64,000 nt of DNA from Malaciobacter pacificus (GCF_004214795.1 NZ_CP035928.1:496001-560000), one strand, 5' to 3'; numbered from the stretch's first letter, positions 54,182 to 63,823 are shown. The notes: generated by a model not told the origin, from the sequence alone. Program-made: numbers and translations.

Positions 54182-55121
54182 CCTTTTCTAAAATCTTTTG
54201 AATTACATCATCAACAAGAATCTCATTTGCCATTGCTTCATAAGTTAATATAATTCTATGTCTTAAAACATTTTTTACAACCATTGCAATATCTATTGGG
54301 CTTACATAGTCATTCCCTCTTAAAAAAGCGTTTGCTTTTACTGCTTTAAACATATCAATAGTTGCTCTAGGGCTTGCACCAAAGTGAATCATATTTGATA
54401 CTTCATCTAGATTATATTTATTAGGATATCTACTAGCATCAATAATATTTACTATATACTCTTCTAATTCATTGTCTATATGTATATTTTTAATTGATTT
54501 TTTTAAATTATTTAATTCATCTTTATTTATAACTTTATTAATATTCTCAAAACTATTCATAGTAACTTTTTTAGCCATTTCTAATTCTTGTTCTTTTGTA
54601 TTATAGCCAACAACAATTTTAAACATAAACCTATCTAATTGTGCTTCAGGAAGTGTATATGCTCCTTCACTTTCAATTGGATTTTGTGTAGCTAAAACTA
54701 AAAAGGGTTGTTCTATTTTAAAACTATCTTCTGCAATGGTAACTTGTCTTTCTTGCATTACTTCAAGAAGTGCAGACTGTACTTTTGCAGGAGCTCTATT
54801 TATTTCATCTGCTAATAAAAGATTTGTAAACACAGGTCCTTTTTTAATTTTAAAATCACCTGTTTTCATATCATATATTTGAGTACCTATAATATCACTT
54901 GGTAGTAAATCAGGTGTGAATTGAACTCTTTTGAAGTTTAAATCAATTGCATCAGCTACACATTTAACGGTAGTTGTTTTAGCAAGTCCTGGAACTCCTT
55001 CTAAAAGTATATGTCCATTCGTTAATAATCCTATTAAAATAGAATTTACCATGTCTTCTTGACCTATTACACCTTTTGAAATCTCTTTTTGTAATAGTTC
55101 TATCTTTTCGTATAAGCTCAA
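54168..55121 (-). CDS. MoxR-family AAA+ ATPase
   Basis: About 317 residues from TTG 55121, which has AAAGGA six bases upstream. An ATG 36 bases farther out has no ribosome site, so the shorter form is preferred. Motifs are Walker A LLEGVPGLAKTTTVK, Walker B LLADEINRAP, sensor 1 VLATQNP and the arginine finger region GASPRATIDM. MoxR proteins act as chaperone-like ATPases with VWA partners. It is first in the operon moxR, DUF58, DUF4381, VWA, small secreted protein. Confidence 0.92.
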   Translation of the reverse strand: MSLYEKIELLQKEISKGVIGQEDMVNSILIGLLTNGHILLEGVPGLAKTTTVKCVADAIDLNFKRVQFTPDLLPSDIIGTQIYDMKTGDFKIKKGPVFTNLLLADEINRAPAKVQSALLEVMQERQVTIAEDSFKIEQPFLVLATQNPIESEGAYTLPEAQLDRFMFKIVVGYNTKEQELEMAKKVTMNSFENINKVINKDELNNLKKSIKNIHIDNELEEYIVNIIDASRYPNKYNLDEVSNMIHFGASPRATIDMFKAVKANAFLRGNDYVSPIDIAMVVKNVLRHRIILTYEAMANEILVDDVIQKILEKVDIP

Positions 55122-55234
55122 AAATAGTCCTTTGTTTTTGATACATGATTGTATCAAATTAGTGGTAAATTAAGATTTAAAAACCACTTAAACTAAAATT
55201 AATGTAAGCTTAGTTAAAATCACGACTCTAATTT

Positions 55235-55240
55235 TATATT
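55235..55240 (+). promoter_or_regulatory. -10 box for rpsB-tsf
   Basis: TATATT 109 bases before the rpsB start, leaving a long structured 5' untranslated region. Confidence 0.4.
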
Positions 55241-55268
55241 AGAACCTCACATGTGTCAACATCCTGAT

Positions 55269-55322
55269 TTGGGTTGTGACTAGTTTGCGCTAGACATTAA
55301 GGGGCACAGAGGCAAAACCCAA
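55269..55322 (+). promoter_or_regulatory. Structured leader upstream of rpsB
   Basis: TTGGGTT (55269-55275) pairs with AACCCAA (55316-55322). Inside are CTAG-TTTGCG-CTAG and a GTG/CAC pair. The stretch is distinctly more GC-rich than nearby spacers. It lies between the promoter and the AAGGAG ribosome site. In E. coli the rpsB leader mediates repression by S2, so an analogous autoregulatory element is plausible. Confidence 0.5.
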
Positions 55323-55348
55323 GATTTATTATATTCAAGGAGAATACT

Positions 55349-56146
55349 ATGGTTACAATGAAAGACCTATTAGAGTGTGGTGTACACTTCGGACACCAAA
55401 CAAGAAGATGGAATCCAAAAATGAAAAAATTCATTTTCGGTGTTAGAAAGAATATTTATATTATCGACTTACAAAAGACGTTAAGATACTTCAGATATAC
55501 ATACAATGTTGTTAGAGATAGAGCTGCTGCTGGTGAAACAATGATTTTCGTTGGTACTAAAAAACAAGCTTCTCAAGCTGTTAAATCTGCTGCAATTTCT
55601 TGTGGTATGCCTTACGTTAACCACAGATGGTTAGGTGGTATGTTAACTAACTTTGGAACAATCAAAAAATCAATTAGAAAATTAGAAATCATCAAAAAGA
55701 TGAGAGAAGAAGGTCAATTAGACTTACTTACTAAAAAAGAAGCTTTAATGCTTTCTAGAAAAGAAGAAAAATTAGAATTATACCTTGGTGGTATCAAAGA
55801 AATGAACAAAATCCCTGATATGATGTTCGTTTTAGATGCAGTAAAAGAAAAAATTGCTATCCAAGAAGCTAGAAGATTAGGAATCACTGTTGTTGCTCCT
55901 TTAGATACTAACTGTGACCCTGATGTTGTAGATTTACCAATTCCAGGAAATGATGATGCAATCAGATCTATTCAATTATTCTGTAACGAAATGGCTGCAG
56001 CAATGAATGAAGGTAGAGCTGCATTAGCTGAAGAGACTGGTGAAGATGTTGAACCAATTAGTGAAGAAGAGCAAGCAGAAGTTGTTGCTGAAGCAGTAGC
56101 TGAAGGTGAAGCTGAATCAACTGAAGAAACTACAGAGGAAGCGTAA
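55349..56146 (+). CDS. rpsB: 30S ribosomal protein S2
   Basis: 265 residues. The N-terminus [23 protein letters not shown]-type core ([20 protein letters not shown]) and [13 protein letters not shown] are invariant S2 segments. The last 40 residues are a glutamate- and alanine-rich tail ([18 protein letters not shown]), longer than in E. coli. A strong AAGGAGAA ribosome site is present. tsf follows by two bases. Confidence 0.98.
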   Translation: MVTMKDLLECGVHFGHQTRRWNPKMKKFIFGVRKNIYIIDLQKTLRYFRYTYNVVRDRAAAGETMIFVGTKKQASQAVKSAAISCGMPYVNHRWLGGMLTNFGTIKKSIRKLEIIKKMREEGQLDLLTKKEALMLSRKEEKLELYLGGIKEMNKIPDMMFVLDAVKEKIAIQEARRLGITVVAPLDTNCDPDVVDLPIPGNDDAIRSIQLFCNEMAAAMNEGRAALAEETGEDVEPISEEEQAEVVAEAVAEGEAESTEETTEEA

Positions 56147-56148
56147 TT

Positions 56149-57192
56149 ATGGCAGGTGCAACTCCAAAATTAATTAAAGAATTAAGAGAAAAATCTGGTG
56201 CAGGAATGCTTGATTGTAAGAATGCATTAAACGAGTGTAATGGTGACATTGATGAATCAATTAAGTGGTTAAGAGAGCAAGGTCTTTCTAAAGCTGCTAA
56301 AAAATCTGCAAATGTTGCTGCTGAAGGTATTGTTACTATTTTAGTAAACGAAGACAATACTATAGGTACAATGACAGAAGTTAACTCACAAACTGACTTC
56401 GTTGCAAAAAATGCACAATTCTTAGATTTAACAAAAGGAATTACTGCACACGTTCAAGCAAACTCAATTGCTGATGCGCAAGCTTTAGCTTCTTCAACTA
56501 TCGAAGGTCAAGAGTTTACTACTTACTTAAACGAAAAAATTGCAGTTATTGGTGAAAACTTAGTTGCAAGAAAAGTTGTAAATGTTGAAGGTACTGTTGT
56601 TAATGGTTACGTTCACATGGGTAAAGTAGGGGTTTTATTAGCTGCTAAATGTGATGATGCTGCTAAAGAAAAAACTGCTGAATTATTAAAAAAAGTTGCT
56701 ATGCACGCAGCTTCAATGAAACCAACTGTAATTTCTTACAAAGATTTATCAGCTGAATTTATTGAATCAGAAAACAAAGCGATTATTGCTGATATTGAAA
56801 AAGAGAACGAAGAGTTAGTTAGACTTGGTAAACCTCTTAAAAATATCCCTCAATTCGTTTCTAAGCAACAATTAACTGAAGAAGCTGTTGCTGCTGCTGA
56901 AGCTGAAATGAAAGAAGAGTTATTATCTCAAGGTAAACCAGAGAAAATTATTGGAAACATCGTTAAAGGTAAAATTGCTAGATGGATTGAAGATAACTCT
57001 CAATTAGATAGAACTCACGCATTATTATCTCAAACTTACGTTATGGATGATTCAATGACTGTTGAAGAAGCTATTAAAGCTTGTGATGCATCAATTGAAT
57101 TAGTTGAATACGTTAGATTTGAACTTGGTGAAGGTATCGAGAAAAAAGAAGAAGATTTCGCTGCAGAAGTTGCTGCGCAAATGGGTAAATAA
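56149..57192 (+). CDS. tsf: Translation elongation factor Ts
   Basis: Nucleotide exchange factor for EF-Tu, 347 residues. The N-terminal UBA-like part LIKELREKSGAGMLDCKNAL and the TDFVAKN motif (VNSQTDFVAKNAQF) are intact. The central and C-terminal dimerisation parts are complete (YVRFELGEGIEKKEEDFAAEV). The rpsB-tsf pairing is the standard bacterial order. Confidence 0.98.
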   Translation: MAGATPKLIKELREKSGAGMLDCKNALNECNGDIDESIKWLREQGLSKAAKKSANVAAEGIVTILVNEDNTIGTMTEVNSQTDFVAKNAQFLDLTKGITAHVQANSIADAQALASSTIEGQEFTTYLNEKIAVIGENLVARKVVNVEGTVVNGYVHMGKVGVLLAAKCDDAAKEKTAELLKKVAMHAASMKPTVISYKDLSAEFIESENKAIIADIEKENEELVRLGKPLKNIPQFVSKQQLTEEAVAAAEAEMKEELLSQGKPEKIIGNIVKGKIARWIEDNSQLDRTHALLSQTYVMDDSMTVEEAIKACDASIELVEYVRFELGEGIEKKEEDFAAEVAAQMGK

Positions 57193-57223
57193 TCCAAAGA
57201 AAAATCTTCATAAAGGTAAACTT

Positions 57224-57910
57224 GTGATAGGTGAACAACAAAATATAAAAACACCTATCTCAGGTAACCAACTACTAACTGCAAATAATTTATCCCATAA
57301 ATTTGATTATGAATTATTTAATAATATTAATTTATCATTAGAAAAACAAGAATCAATAGCTATTATTGGAACAAGTGGAAGTGGAAAATCTACACTTTTA
57401 AATGTTTTATCAACTTTATTAAAACCTTTTGCTGGAGAAGTTTTATATAAAAATAAAAATCTTTATTCATTAAAACAAAATGAGCTTTTAAAAATTAGAA
57501 GAGAAGATTTTGGTATAATTTTTCAAGCGCACTATTTATTTAGAGGTTTCACTGCAAGTGAAAATCTAGATATTGCTACTTTTTTAAGTGGTGAAGCATT
57601 AGATGAAAAGTTGTTAAAAGATTTAAAAATTGACCACGTTTTAGCTCAAGGAATTGGTGAGTTAAGTGGAGGACAACAACAAAGGTTGTCAATTGCTAGA
57701 GTTTTAACTAAAAAACCTAGGATAATTTTTGCAGATGAACCTACGGGTAATCTTGATAAAGATACTGCAAATATAGTTATGGATACACTTTTTGATTACA
57801 TAAAAAATAATGATGCAGGATTAATTCTTGTTACACATGAAGAAGAATTAGCTTATAGATGTGATAAATTGTACAGATTAGAAGATTTAAAATTGCAGGA
57901 GTTAAAGTGA
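57224..57910 (+). CDS. LolD-like ABC transporter ATP-binding protein
   Basis: 228 residues from GTG 57224, chosen because AAAGGT lies six bases upstream and earlier in-frame codons fall inside tsf. Walker A is IIGTSGSGKSTLL, the signature LSGGQQQRLSIARV, Walker B IIFADEPTGNLD, and the switch His is in LVTHEEE. It belongs to the MacB/LolD/FtsE group, which powers FtsX-type permeases. No permease gene is adjacent, so the partner lies elsewhere. It overlaps the next gene by four bases. Confidence 0.9.
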   Translation: MIGEQQNIKTPISGNQLLTANNLSHKFDYELFNNINLSLEKQESIAIIGTSGSGKSTLLNVLSTLLKPFAGEVLYKNKNLYSLKQNELLKIRREDFGIIFQAHYLFRGFTASENLDIATFLSGEALDEKLLKDLKIDHVLAQGIGELSGGQQQRLSIARVLTKKPRIIFADEPTGNLDKDTANIVMDTLFDYIKNNDAGLILVTHEEELAYRCDKLYRLEDLKLQELK

Positions 57911-58722
57911 ATTTATTATTAATATGTGAGACTGCAATCATTGAGCATATTTTTACTTTGGTTTGTAAGAAACTAAATATTGATTTAACTGTTCAAAAAA
58001 ATAATAATGTTGAAGATAGATATGACTTAATAGTTATAGATCAAAATTTTATTGATGACAAATTTAATATTATTAAACAATTTTCAAAAAAGCTTGGAGC
58101 TATTTCAAGTGAAGAATTACCATTTGACAAATCTAGAGATTTTATTATTCCAAGACCTTTTTTACCTACGAAACTTACAGTTTTACTTCAAGAACAAATG
58201 GATGTTATTAAAGAAGAGGCTCAGGTTGAAAGTTATAAAAAAGAGAAAGTAATAGCTAATGATGTTGCTGATTTAGACTATGAAGAAGAGGATGTAGAAG
58301 TCACTGTTCCTGTTACAGCTTATGTAGATTCTTTAGCAAATGATATATATGAGCAAATTGAAGAAGAAAATGATGAAAGTATCGTAAATCTAGCAACACT
58401 TAAAAGCGGTGGAGTATTAGATTTAAGTGAGTTGTCTAAAATAAATGATATTTTAAAAGAAGAATCAATTCAAGATGAAATTAATCTTGAAAAAGAGGAT
58501 TGGAAAAATATTTCAGATATTATAGATGATGCTCTAGAAGAGGTAAAAGAGTATGAGTTTGATTTAGAACAAAATCAGCCTAAACCTTATAATTTAGTTC
58601 TTAGTCATTATCAAATAGATGAATTAAAACCATTATTAGAAAAGTTTAACCAAACTATAATTGATAAACTTGCAAATGGTGAGACTGTTGATGTTAAAAT
58701 AGCTTTAAAGGAAAAGAATTGA
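57907..58722 (+). CDS. Unknown protein with a degenerate receiver-like N-terminus
   Basis: 271 residues from GTG 57907, overlapping the ABC gene stop (GTGA). Residues 1-100 read like a response-regulator fold: LLLICETAIIEHIFTLV, then YDLIVIDQNFID with Asp at the phospho-acceptor position. IPRPFLPTKL follows, where the usual Lys is Arg. The first acidic pair is missing. The middle part, about 105-225, is strongly acidic and probably disordered. The last 40 residues return to a helical segment (YQIDELKPLLEKFNQTIID). It is probably a regulatory or adaptor protein without phosphotransfer. No family is recognised. Confidence 0.7.
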   Translation: MNLLLICETAIIEHIFTLVCKKLNIDLTVQKNNNVEDRYDLIVIDQNFIDDKFNIIKQFSKKLGAISSEELPFDKSRDFIIPRPFLPTKLTVLLQEQMDVIKEEAQVESYKKEKVIANDVADLDYEEEDVEVTVPVTAYVDSLANDIYEQIEEENDESIVNLATLKSGGVLDLSELSKINDILKEESIQDEINLEKEDWKNISDIIDDALEEVKEYEFDLEQNQPKPYNLVLSHYQIDELKPLLEKFNQTIIDKLANGETVDVKIALKEKN

Positions 58723-59339
58723 TAAGTGAAAAAAAAGGTGCTATATTAATTTTATCAGGACCTAGTGGGTGTGGAAAATCTACTTTATTAAAAGAAGTAT
58801 ATAAAGAGATTGATGATTATTACTTTTCTATTTCAACTACAACTAGAGCTCCAAGAGTAGGTGAGCAAAATGGTGTTGATTATTTCTTTGTATCAAAAGA
58901 AGAGTTTGAAGAAGATATTAAAAATGATGGTTTTTTAGAGTATGCAAAAGTTCATGATAATTACTATGGAACATCATTAAAACCTATAATGAAAGCACTA
59001 AAAGAGGGTAAGTTAGTTATTTTTGATATTGATGTTCAAGGTCATGAAATAGTTAGAAAGAAGCTTGATTCTATTGTTACTTCAGTATTTATAACAACAC
59101 CTAATTTAAATATCTTAAAAGATAGATTAACTTCTAGAGACACAGATAGCAGTGAGATTATTGAAAAAAGAATTAAAAATGCTAAAACAGAAGTTGAATA
59201 TTTTGATACTTATGATTATTTAATAATTAATGATAATTTAGAACTAGCAGCGAAGCAATTAGTTAGTATTGCTAATATTACTAGAATAAAAGCAAAACTA
59301 TTTGATAAAGAAAAAATCGTATCTAACTGGCTAAATTAA
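58719..59339 (+). CDS. gmk: Guanylate kinase
   Basis: Phosphorylates GMP and dGMP to the diphosphates. 206 residues, normal length. The P-loop is LSGPSGCGKSTLL. The GMP-binding segment is STTTRAPRVGEQNGVDYFFV. The lid contains TSRDTDSSEIIEKRI. The start is TTG 58719, with AAGGA seven bases upstream, overlapping the previous stop (TTGA). It ends one base from the convergent gene. Confidence 0.96.
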   Translation: MISEKKGAILILSGPSGCGKSTLLKEVYKEIDDYYFSISTTTRAPRVGEQNGVDYFFVSKEEFEEDIKNDGFLEYAKVHDNYYGTSLKPIMKALKEGKLVIFDIDVQGHEIVRKKLDSIVTSVFITTPNLNILKDRLTSRDTDSSEIIEKRIKNAKTEVEYFDTYDYLIINDNLELAAKQLVSIANITRIKAKLFDKEKIVSNWLN

Positions 59340-59340
59340 T

Positions 59341-60963
59341 CTATTTTATAGAGTCAAATGACGAGGGTTTATCAAAATAATACCCTTGGCAATAGTCTAT
59401 ATTCAATTCTTTAATCTTATTATAAATATCTTCATTTGAAACATATTCAGCAACTGTTTTAACTCCAAACTCTTTTGAGAAGTTTGCAATAGTACTAACA
59501 ATAATCTCTAAATCTTTAGATGTATTAATACTCTCAATTAATGAACCATCAATTTTTACAAAGTCTATATCTAGCAGTGTTAGTAGATTAAAGTTTGAAT
59601 ATCCAGCACCAAAATCATCAACACCAACTATACAATCAAATTTTTTAATATTTGAAATAAATTTTGAAACTTCGTTAAAATCAGATATCTCTTCAGATTC
59701 TAATATCTCAAACTCTAATCTATCTGTATATTCTCTATTTTGTTCTAATGATTCATAAATAAATTTTGTAGTCTCTTCATTTGCAATATCATCAAATGAA
59801 ATATTTACAGAAACTCTTTTATTTTTTTCTTTTATAAGTTTAAATGAGTCTTGTAAAATAATTTTAATAATATTAGGATATAGCTTTGTTCTTTTAGCAA
59901 CATCTAAAAAGTTAAAAGGTGAGATTTCCTGTCCATCTTTTGTAATGTATCTAATTAGGGCTTCATATTTATAAGTCTCTTTTGTTTTTGTATCAACAAT
60001 AGATTGAAAATATGCTTGAAATAAATTCTCTCTAAACCCTGTCTTTAACTGTTTAACCCATTTAATATTCTCTTCAAATGATTGTTGAATTTTAAAGGCT
60101 TCATTGTAAACCATTATTCTTTGAAGTTTACTTCTTGCATAGTTTATAACCCTTTGAGAGTATTTAAATGCCCTAGATCCATCACCTTTTGCAATACCAA
60201 TTGTAAGATTTATATCAATTTCATTATCTTGGATATATAGAGATTCTTTTTCAATTTTATCTGCAAAATCCCTACATATTTCAACAAACTCATCTAAGTT
60301 TTGTTCATGCTCATTTGCAACAATTGCAAATTTGTCAGCTTCAATTCTATAAATAGTAAATTTTTTATTATCTAAAAAGTTTTTAAGTTTATTTGCTAAA
60401 TCAGCTAAAATTATATCACCATTCTCTTCACCAAAAAGGTCATTAATAGTTGAAAATTCATCAATATCAATTAGTGCCATTAATTCAACATGATTTTCAT
60501 CTAACTCTTTTTTTAGTTTATTTCTATTTGGAAGGTTTGTTAATTTATCAATATATAAATCTTTTAACTCATGATAAAGTAATGATTGAGACATTACTTG
60601 AAGAAGTTTTGCAACATCAATTGGCTTTAAAACATACTTATCTACTCCAATATCAATGGCTTCTAGTAAGTACTCTTTATTTGAAAAAGCTGTTGCTACT
60701 ATAATTGGGATATTTAGATTAATTTTTTTAATCTCTTTTACCATATCCAATCCATTCATGATTGGCATGTTAACATCAGTTATGATTAGATCAATTTCAC
60801 TTTCATGCTGTTTAAAAAGTTCTAAACCCTCTTGCCCATTTTGTGCAACATACTGTTTTTTTGTAAAACCTTTTAAAATTTGATGAGTTACTTCTCTTAA
60901 ATCTTTTTCATCTTCTGCATATAAAATTGTGATATTTTTTAGTATTGAAATATTGTTTACCAT
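59341..60963 (-). CDS. Response regulator with degenerate GGDEF and EAL domains (probable c-di-GMP phosphodiesterase)
   Basis: About 540 residues from ATG 60963; an upstream TTG at 60981 is possible and GGAG lies between them. REC (about 5-120) has the phospho-acceptor in DLIITDVNMPIMNG and Lys in YVLKPIDV. The GGDEF domain is degenerate: RIEADKF replaces the GGDEF signature. EAL (about 300-540) keeps YEALIRYI, VNISFDDI, FEILESEEI, DDFGAGYSNF and VKIDGSL, so hydrolysis of c-di-GMP is likely. It opposes the two cyclases elsewhere in the window. It is a stand-alone gene convergent with gmk. Confidence 0.9.
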   Translation of the reverse strand: MVNNISILKNITILYAEDEKDLREVTHQILKGFTKKQYVAQNGQEGLELFKQHESEIDLIITDVNMPIMNGLDMVKEIKKINLNIPIIVATAFSNKEYLLEAIDIGVDKYVLKPIDVAKLLQVMSQSLLYHELKDLYIDKLTNLPNRNKLKKELDENHVELMALIDIDEFSTINDLFGEENGDIILADLANKLKNFLDNKKFTIYRIEADKFAIVANEHEQNLDEFVEICRDFADKIEKESLYIQDNEIDINLTIGIAKGDGSRAFKYSQRVINYARSKLQRIMVYNEAFKIQQSFEENIKWVKQLKTGFRENLFQAYFQSIVDTKTKETYKYEALIRYITKDGQEISPFNFLDVAKRTKLYPNIIKIILQDSFKLIKEKNKRVSVNISFDDIANEETTKFIYESLEQNREYTDRLEFEILESEEISDFNEVSKFISNIKKFDCIVGVDDFGAGYSNFNLLTLLDIDFVKIDGSLIESINTSKDLEIIVSTIANFSKEFGVKTVAEYVSNEDIYNKIKELNIDYCQGYYFDKPSSFDSIK

Positions 60964-61085
60964 GATTAAGACGCACTCCAAATTTAATAAGATATAATAT
61001 CATAAATAAACATAATTGCAAAATAATTTTAGATAAAAAAATAAAAAATAATTTTTTGCTTGTCCATAAATAGTAGGAAAAAATA

Positions 61086-63527
61086 GTGTCAAAAGTAAAA
61101 TGTAATCATTGTCATCTCTCATTTGACGATGAAATTATGATAAAAGATGGTGATTTGAAATTTTGTTGTAAGGGCTGTCAAGGAGTGTATCATTTATTGA
61201 AAAGTGATGGTCTTGATTCATTTTATGACAAATTAGGAAATAAAACAATTGCTCCTCCAATAAATTTAGAAAATGATGATTTAAATAAATTTGATTCAGA
61301 AAATTTCTTAAATAATTATGTTCGTAAAACCGATGAAGGTTTTAATCAAATTGATTTGATTATTGAAGGAATTCATTGTGCCGCTTGTGTATGGTTAAAT
61401 GAAAAAATTTTACATGATACAAAAGGAATTATTCAAGCTGATATAAACTTTACCACAAATAAAGCAAGAATAATTTGGGACGAGGATGAGTTAAAGCTAT
61501 CAGATATTATTTTAAGAATTAGATCTATTGGATACAATGCTTATGCATATGATTCTAGTATAGCTGATATTCAAGCTACAAAAGCAAAAAGAGACTACTT
61601 TATTCGTATGATGGTTGCAGTTGTTGCTAGTATGAATATTATGATGATAAGTGTTGCTAAATATACGGGGTTTTTCACTGGAATGGATAATGATGTAAAA
61701 CATATGATTCATTTTGCAGAATTTTTATTATCTACTCCTGTATTATTTTATAGTGGTTGGGTATTTTTTAAAGGTGCATATTTTGGTTTAAAAAATCGTG
61801 TATTAAATATGGATTTTTTAGTATCATCAGGCGCAACTTTAACTTATATTTACTCTTTATTTATTCTATTTGGAGCAAAGGGCGAGAGTTATTTTGATAG
61901 TGTTGCTATGATTATTACTTTTGTACTTGTGGGGAAATATTTAGAAGTAATTGGTAAAAAATCAGCAGTTGATACACTAGATAAAATTAAATCTTCACTT
62001 CCTTTAGAAGCAACTATTATAAAAGATGGTATAAAAAAAGTTGTAGCGTTAAATAGCATAAACATTGGAGATATTGTTCAATTAAAAGCAGGGGAAAAAG
62101 TTCCCGTTGATGGAAAGATAACAAAAGGTAATGCTTCATTTGATGAATCAAGTTTAACAGGTGAATCAATCCCTGTTTATAAAAATGTAGGTTCAGAGTT
62201 ATATAGTGGGACAATAAATAATGATTCTTTAATTGAGTATGAAGTAACAAAAGATTTCAAAAACTCAACTTTTTCATCAATTGTTACTTTATTAGAAGAT
62301 TCATTAAACTCTAAACCAAAAATTCAAAATACTGCAAATGAAATATCAAAAGGTTTTACTACAGCAATTTTATCATTATCATTATTGACTTTTTTAGTTT
62401 GGTATTTTTTTGGGATTGATTTAGGTTTTGATTATGAAGGAACTAATCATTTTGAGAAATCATTTATTGTTGGAATCTCAGTGATTGTAATTGCTTGCCC
62501 CTGTGCTTTAGCTTTAGCTACACCAATAGCGAGTTTAATAGGTATTTCAGAATTAGCAAAAAAAGGTTTACTATTTAAAGAAGCTAAATTTATAGAATCA
62601 ATTGCAAAAAGTGATACGGTTGTTTTTGATAAAACAGGTACTTTGACAAAAGGTGAGTTATCAGTTGTAAAAATGAGAATTTTAGATGAAAATATACATA
62701 AATTAAATCTATTGTACTCTTTACTAGATTCATCTTCTCATCCTATAAGTGTTTCAGTTAAAAAAGCTTTATTGAAGAAATATGATAACTTAGAGTTAAA
62801 AAATTTAAATGAAGTTAAAACTATAAATGCAAAAGGTGTTACTGCAAAATATAAAAATCTAGATGATAAAGAGTTTGAACTTATTGGTGGAAATATTGAA
62901 TTAATGAGAGATAATGAAATTTGGTATAAATTTGATAGTACTAGTAGTGTTTATTTATTTGCTATTAATAAAAAAGTAATTGCAACCTTTGAACTTGAAG
63001 ATGAAATTAAAGAAAATGCTCAAGATTTAATTGATTATTTAAAAGAACAAAATTTAAATATAGTAATGTTAACAGGTGATAATGAAGCAGTAGCAAAAAA
63101 AATATCGGAAAAGTTAGGTATAAAAGAGTATTATGCATCACAAACACCTATTTCAAAAGCTCAATATATAAAAGATTTAAAAGCAAAAGGTAAAACAGTT
63201 GTTATGGTTGGAGATGGATTAAATGATAGTGTAGCATTAGGTAATGCTGATGTTGCAATTGCAATGGGTAATTCAGCAGATGTTTCATTATCAATTTCTG
63301 ATATAGTTTTATTAAATTCATCATTAAAATCTTTAAAAGAGTCATTTGTTTTATCTTATAGAACATACAAATTTATTAAACAGAATCTATTAATCTCTTT
63401 ACTGTATAATGTTGTAACAATACCATTTGCAATGGCTGGATTTGTTATGCCTTTAGTTGCAGCACTTTCAATGAGTTTAAGTTCACTTATTGTTGTATTA
63501 AACTCATTAAGAATAAAAATGAAATAG
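61086..63527 (+). CDS. ccoI: Copper-type P1B ATPase for cbb3 oxidase assembly
   Basis: 813 residues from GTG 61086. The N-terminus has a cysteine-rich metal-binding region (CNHCHLSF; FCCKGCQGVYHLL), then an HMA-like domain with GIHCAACVWLNE. About eight membrane helices follow, including the CPC motif (VIACPCALALATP). Other motifs are DKTGTLTKG, TGES and MVGDGLNDSVAL, all intact. This FixI/CcoI-type pump moves copper to the periplasm for the cbb3 cytochrome oxidase. ccoS follows by 11 bases. Confidence 0.92.
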   Translation: MSKVKCNHCHLSFDDEIMIKDGDLKFCCKGCQGVYHLLKSDGLDSFYDKLGNKTIAPPINLENDDLNKFDSENFLNNYVRKTDEGFNQIDLIIEGIHCAACVWLNEKILHDTKGIIQADINFTTNKARIIWDEDELKLSDIILRIRSIGYNAYAYDSSIADIQATKAKRDYFIRMMVAVVASMNIMMISVAKYTGFFTGMDNDVKHMIHFAEFLLSTPVLFYSGWVFFKGAYFGLKNRVLNMDFLVSSGATLTYIYSLFILFGAKGESYFDSVAMIITFVLVGKYLEVIGKKSAVDTLDKIKSSLPLEATIIKDGIKKVVALNSINIGDIVQLKAGEKVPVDGKITKGNASFDESSLTGESIPVYKNVGSELYSGTINNDSLIEYEVTKDFKNSTFSSIVTLLEDSLNSKPKIQNTANEISKGFTTAILSLSLLTFLVWYFFGIDLGFDYEGTNHFEKSFIVGISVIVIACPCALALATPIASLIGISELAKKGLLFKEAKFIESIAKSDTVVFDKTGTLTKGELSVVKMRILDENIHKLNLLYSLLDSSSHPISVSVKKALLKKYDNLELKNLNEVKTINAKGVTAKYKNLDDKEFELIGGNIELMRDNEIWYKFDSTSSVYLFAINKKVIATFELEDEIKENAQDLIDYLKEQNLNIVMLTGDNEAVAKKISEKLGIKEYYASQTPISKAQYIKDLKAKGKTVVMVGDGLNDSVALGNADVAIAMGNSADVSLSISDIVLLNSSLKSLKESFVLSYRTYKFIKQNLLISLLYNVVTIPFAMAGFVMPLVAALSMSLSSLIVVLNSLRIKMK

Positions 63528-63538
63528 GATGAAAATAT

Positions 63539-63781
63539 ATGATAAATGATACCTTATTTTTAATGTTGATTGTTGGGCTGATTATCACAGCTGCATTACT
63601 TTTGCTTTTTATTTGGGGTGCTAAAACGGGGCAGTTTGATGATTCAAATAAAATGGTTGATGGATTGCTTTTTGATAGTGTTGAAGATTTAAATGACGCC
63701 ATAGAAAAAGAGAAAAAATTAAAAGAGGCTAAAGAATTAAAGTCTAAAAATAAAAATAGTGAAGAAATAAAAAAAGCTTAA
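63539..63781 (+). CDS. ccoS: cbb3 cytochrome oxidase assembly protein CcoS
   Basis: 80 residues with one N-terminal helix (LFLMLIVGLIITAALLLLFIW). The CcoS-typical short segment GAKTGQFDD follows, then a lysine- and glutamate-rich tail. It is needed for cofactor insertion into the oxidase in other bacteria. The stop codon forms part of a terminator stem. Confidence 0.92.
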   Translation: MINDTLFLMLIVGLIITAALLLLFIWGAKTGQFDDSNKMVDGLLFDSVEDLNDAIEKEKKLKEAKELKSKNKNSEEIKKA

Positions 63782-63803
63782 AGTATTAAACTTTAAGCTT
63801 TTT
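63771..63803. terminator. Bidirectional terminator between ccoS and the cytochrome c gene
   Basis: A 14-pair stem, AAAAAGCTTAAAGT with ACTTTAAGCTTTTT, closes a five-base loop. It overlaps the last ccoS codons. Confidence 0.85.
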
Positions 63804-63823
63804 GAAAAGTACGTAAATAAAAA

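Noticed and set aside
57104-57223. Longer N-terminus for the ABC ATPase inside tsf
   Set aside because: The extra residues are lysine-rich readthrough of the tsf frame. A proper ribosome site precedes GTG 57224.
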